From: Planococcus sp. PAMC 21323
GTDB lineage: Bacteria > Bacillota > Bacilli > Bacillales_A > Planococcaceae
Direction of reading: 5' to 3'
Assembly: GCF_000785555.1 (NCBI RefSeq)
Contig: NZ_CP009129.1
Coordinates: 620,001-684,000 of the forward strand
Length of the DNA: 64,000 nt
The notes beneath the pieces are model-generated. The model was not told where the DNA came from and did not search any database. It was given only the letters and a program-made list of their open reading frames with translations. This document shows, in pieces, positions 63,557-64,000 of the stretch. The first letter of the stretch is position 1. Each line of letters opens with the position of its first letter. A program made the translations under genes and the position numbers.

Positions 63557-64000
63557 TTATTGAAACAATAAGTAATCAGCTTCTGAAATAAAATCGTTGC
63601 TAATATCGATAAACAAATAAAATTCATCGGACAATGGGAAACTAAAAGTACGAATCATTTTAGTCGTTTCAATATCAGAGTATACATCTGATAAAATTCC
63701 TTTATGCCATGTTTTCATTTGCATGACGTTTTCCAAAAAGTACGGTCGGAACGCCCAGTAGGAGCCAATATGATCTGATTCCAAAACCCAATGGTCTTGC
63801 CGCTTTTGGTAATTTGAAGACACTTGCTGTCCATCGCTATTGCAAACGTATAACCGGAAGCTTTCTTTATCAAATGGTTCAGCTAAGGACTCAATGAATT
63901 GGTCAGCAGTATCAGCCCCTTGCCATTTAGAAAGGCGCTTTTTCACTTTTTCTTCTAAGCTGACTGTGAAGGCGTATCGTTGTTGGATCATAGACTTCTC
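63557..64000 (-). CDS. C-terminal sensor part of a YkuI-like EAL-domain protein, 5' end cut by window
   Basis: The frame has no stop up to the window edge (codons E-K-S precede the first Met at 63991), so the true N-terminus lies outside. The visible 147 residues match the YkuI C-terminal PAS-like domain: SFRLYVCNSDGQQVSSNYQK, YWAFRPYFLENVMQM, GILSDVYSDIETTKMIRTFSFPL, DEFYLFIDIS. YkuI carries an EAL domain before it that binds cyclic-di-GMP. The EAL part would lie to the right of this window. Start uncertain. Confidence 0.7.
   Translation of the reverse strand, partial: EKSMIQQRYAFTVSLEEKVKKRLSKWQGADTADQFIESLAEPFDKESFRLYVCNSDGQQVSSNYQKRQDHWVLESDHIGSYWAFRPYFLENVMQMKTWHKGILSDVYSDIETTKMIRTFSFPLSDEFYLFIDISNDFISEADYLLFQ

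Overview
The window looks like a piece of chromosome from a low-GC Gram-positive of the order Bacillales, most like Planococcus or a close relative in the family Planococcaceae. The evidence is the AT-rich sequence, strong AGGAGG-type ribosome sites, frequent GTG and TTG starts, Rho-independent terminators after most units, and gene sets typical of that group: ydjFGHI-like, an efe iron system, YtrA-type GntR with ABC genes, a type I fda aldolase, and an LtaS-like enzyme. This placement is inferred from gene content only. I see no rRNA, tRNA, transposase, phage genes or CRISPR array. Both edges cut genes: a bile acid:sodium symporter-like gene on the left, and the C-terminal part of a YkuI-like EAL protein on the right.

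Layout. 1-12134: a CdaR/PucR-type regulator is followed by a ten-gene plus-strand catabolic operon: glcD-glcF-like hydroxyacid dehydrogenase, a complete DctPQM TRAP importer, a short-chain dehydrogenase, a PPC/DUF296 protein, an acyl-CoA ligase, an SCP2-type thiolase and its DUF35 partner. 12198-16813: a DUF4256 gene and the Fur-box-controlled efeO-efeB-efeU operon. 16944-24591: small membrane and lipoprotein genes, a YtrA-type ABC operon with a perfect palindromic operator, an EmrB/QacA pump and an acyl-CoA dehydrogenase. 24806-28403: a PspA/YdjGHI envelope-stress operon. 28491-33043: PadR/DUF2812 pair, a 32-residue membrane peptide in its own transcription unit, and YjiH with a TyrR-like regulator. 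33403-39144: SLH protein, ArgR-box-controlled gdhA, a solitary Abi protein, DUF1697, Mug glycosylase and TM2 protein.

39145-43314: an alpha-glucosidase, then a gene-free 1.1 kb with a duplicated module of hairpin plus six 21-bp repeats. This is followed by a guanine riboswitch controlling an exported MTA/SAH-nucleosidase-like lipoprotein, and a BsuPI-type lipoprotein. 43515-53044: aminotransferase, second acyl-CoA ligase, class I aldolase, SelO, an Old Yellow Enzyme, and two paralogous SDRs flanking a NUDIX gene. 53196-64000: PAP2 phosphatase, TlpA-like lipoprotein, LtaS-like enzyme, NhaC, GNAT, a stand-alone MEDS protein, a cysteine-free ALDH pseudoenzyme, a VOC protein, YitT and the cut EAL gene.

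The items most worth a second look are the catabolic operon with its PPC protein, the duplicated 21-bp repeat module (40757-41245), the riboswitch-controlled lipoprotein nucleosidase, the 32-residue peptide unit at 30102-30295, and the ALDH pseudoenzyme.
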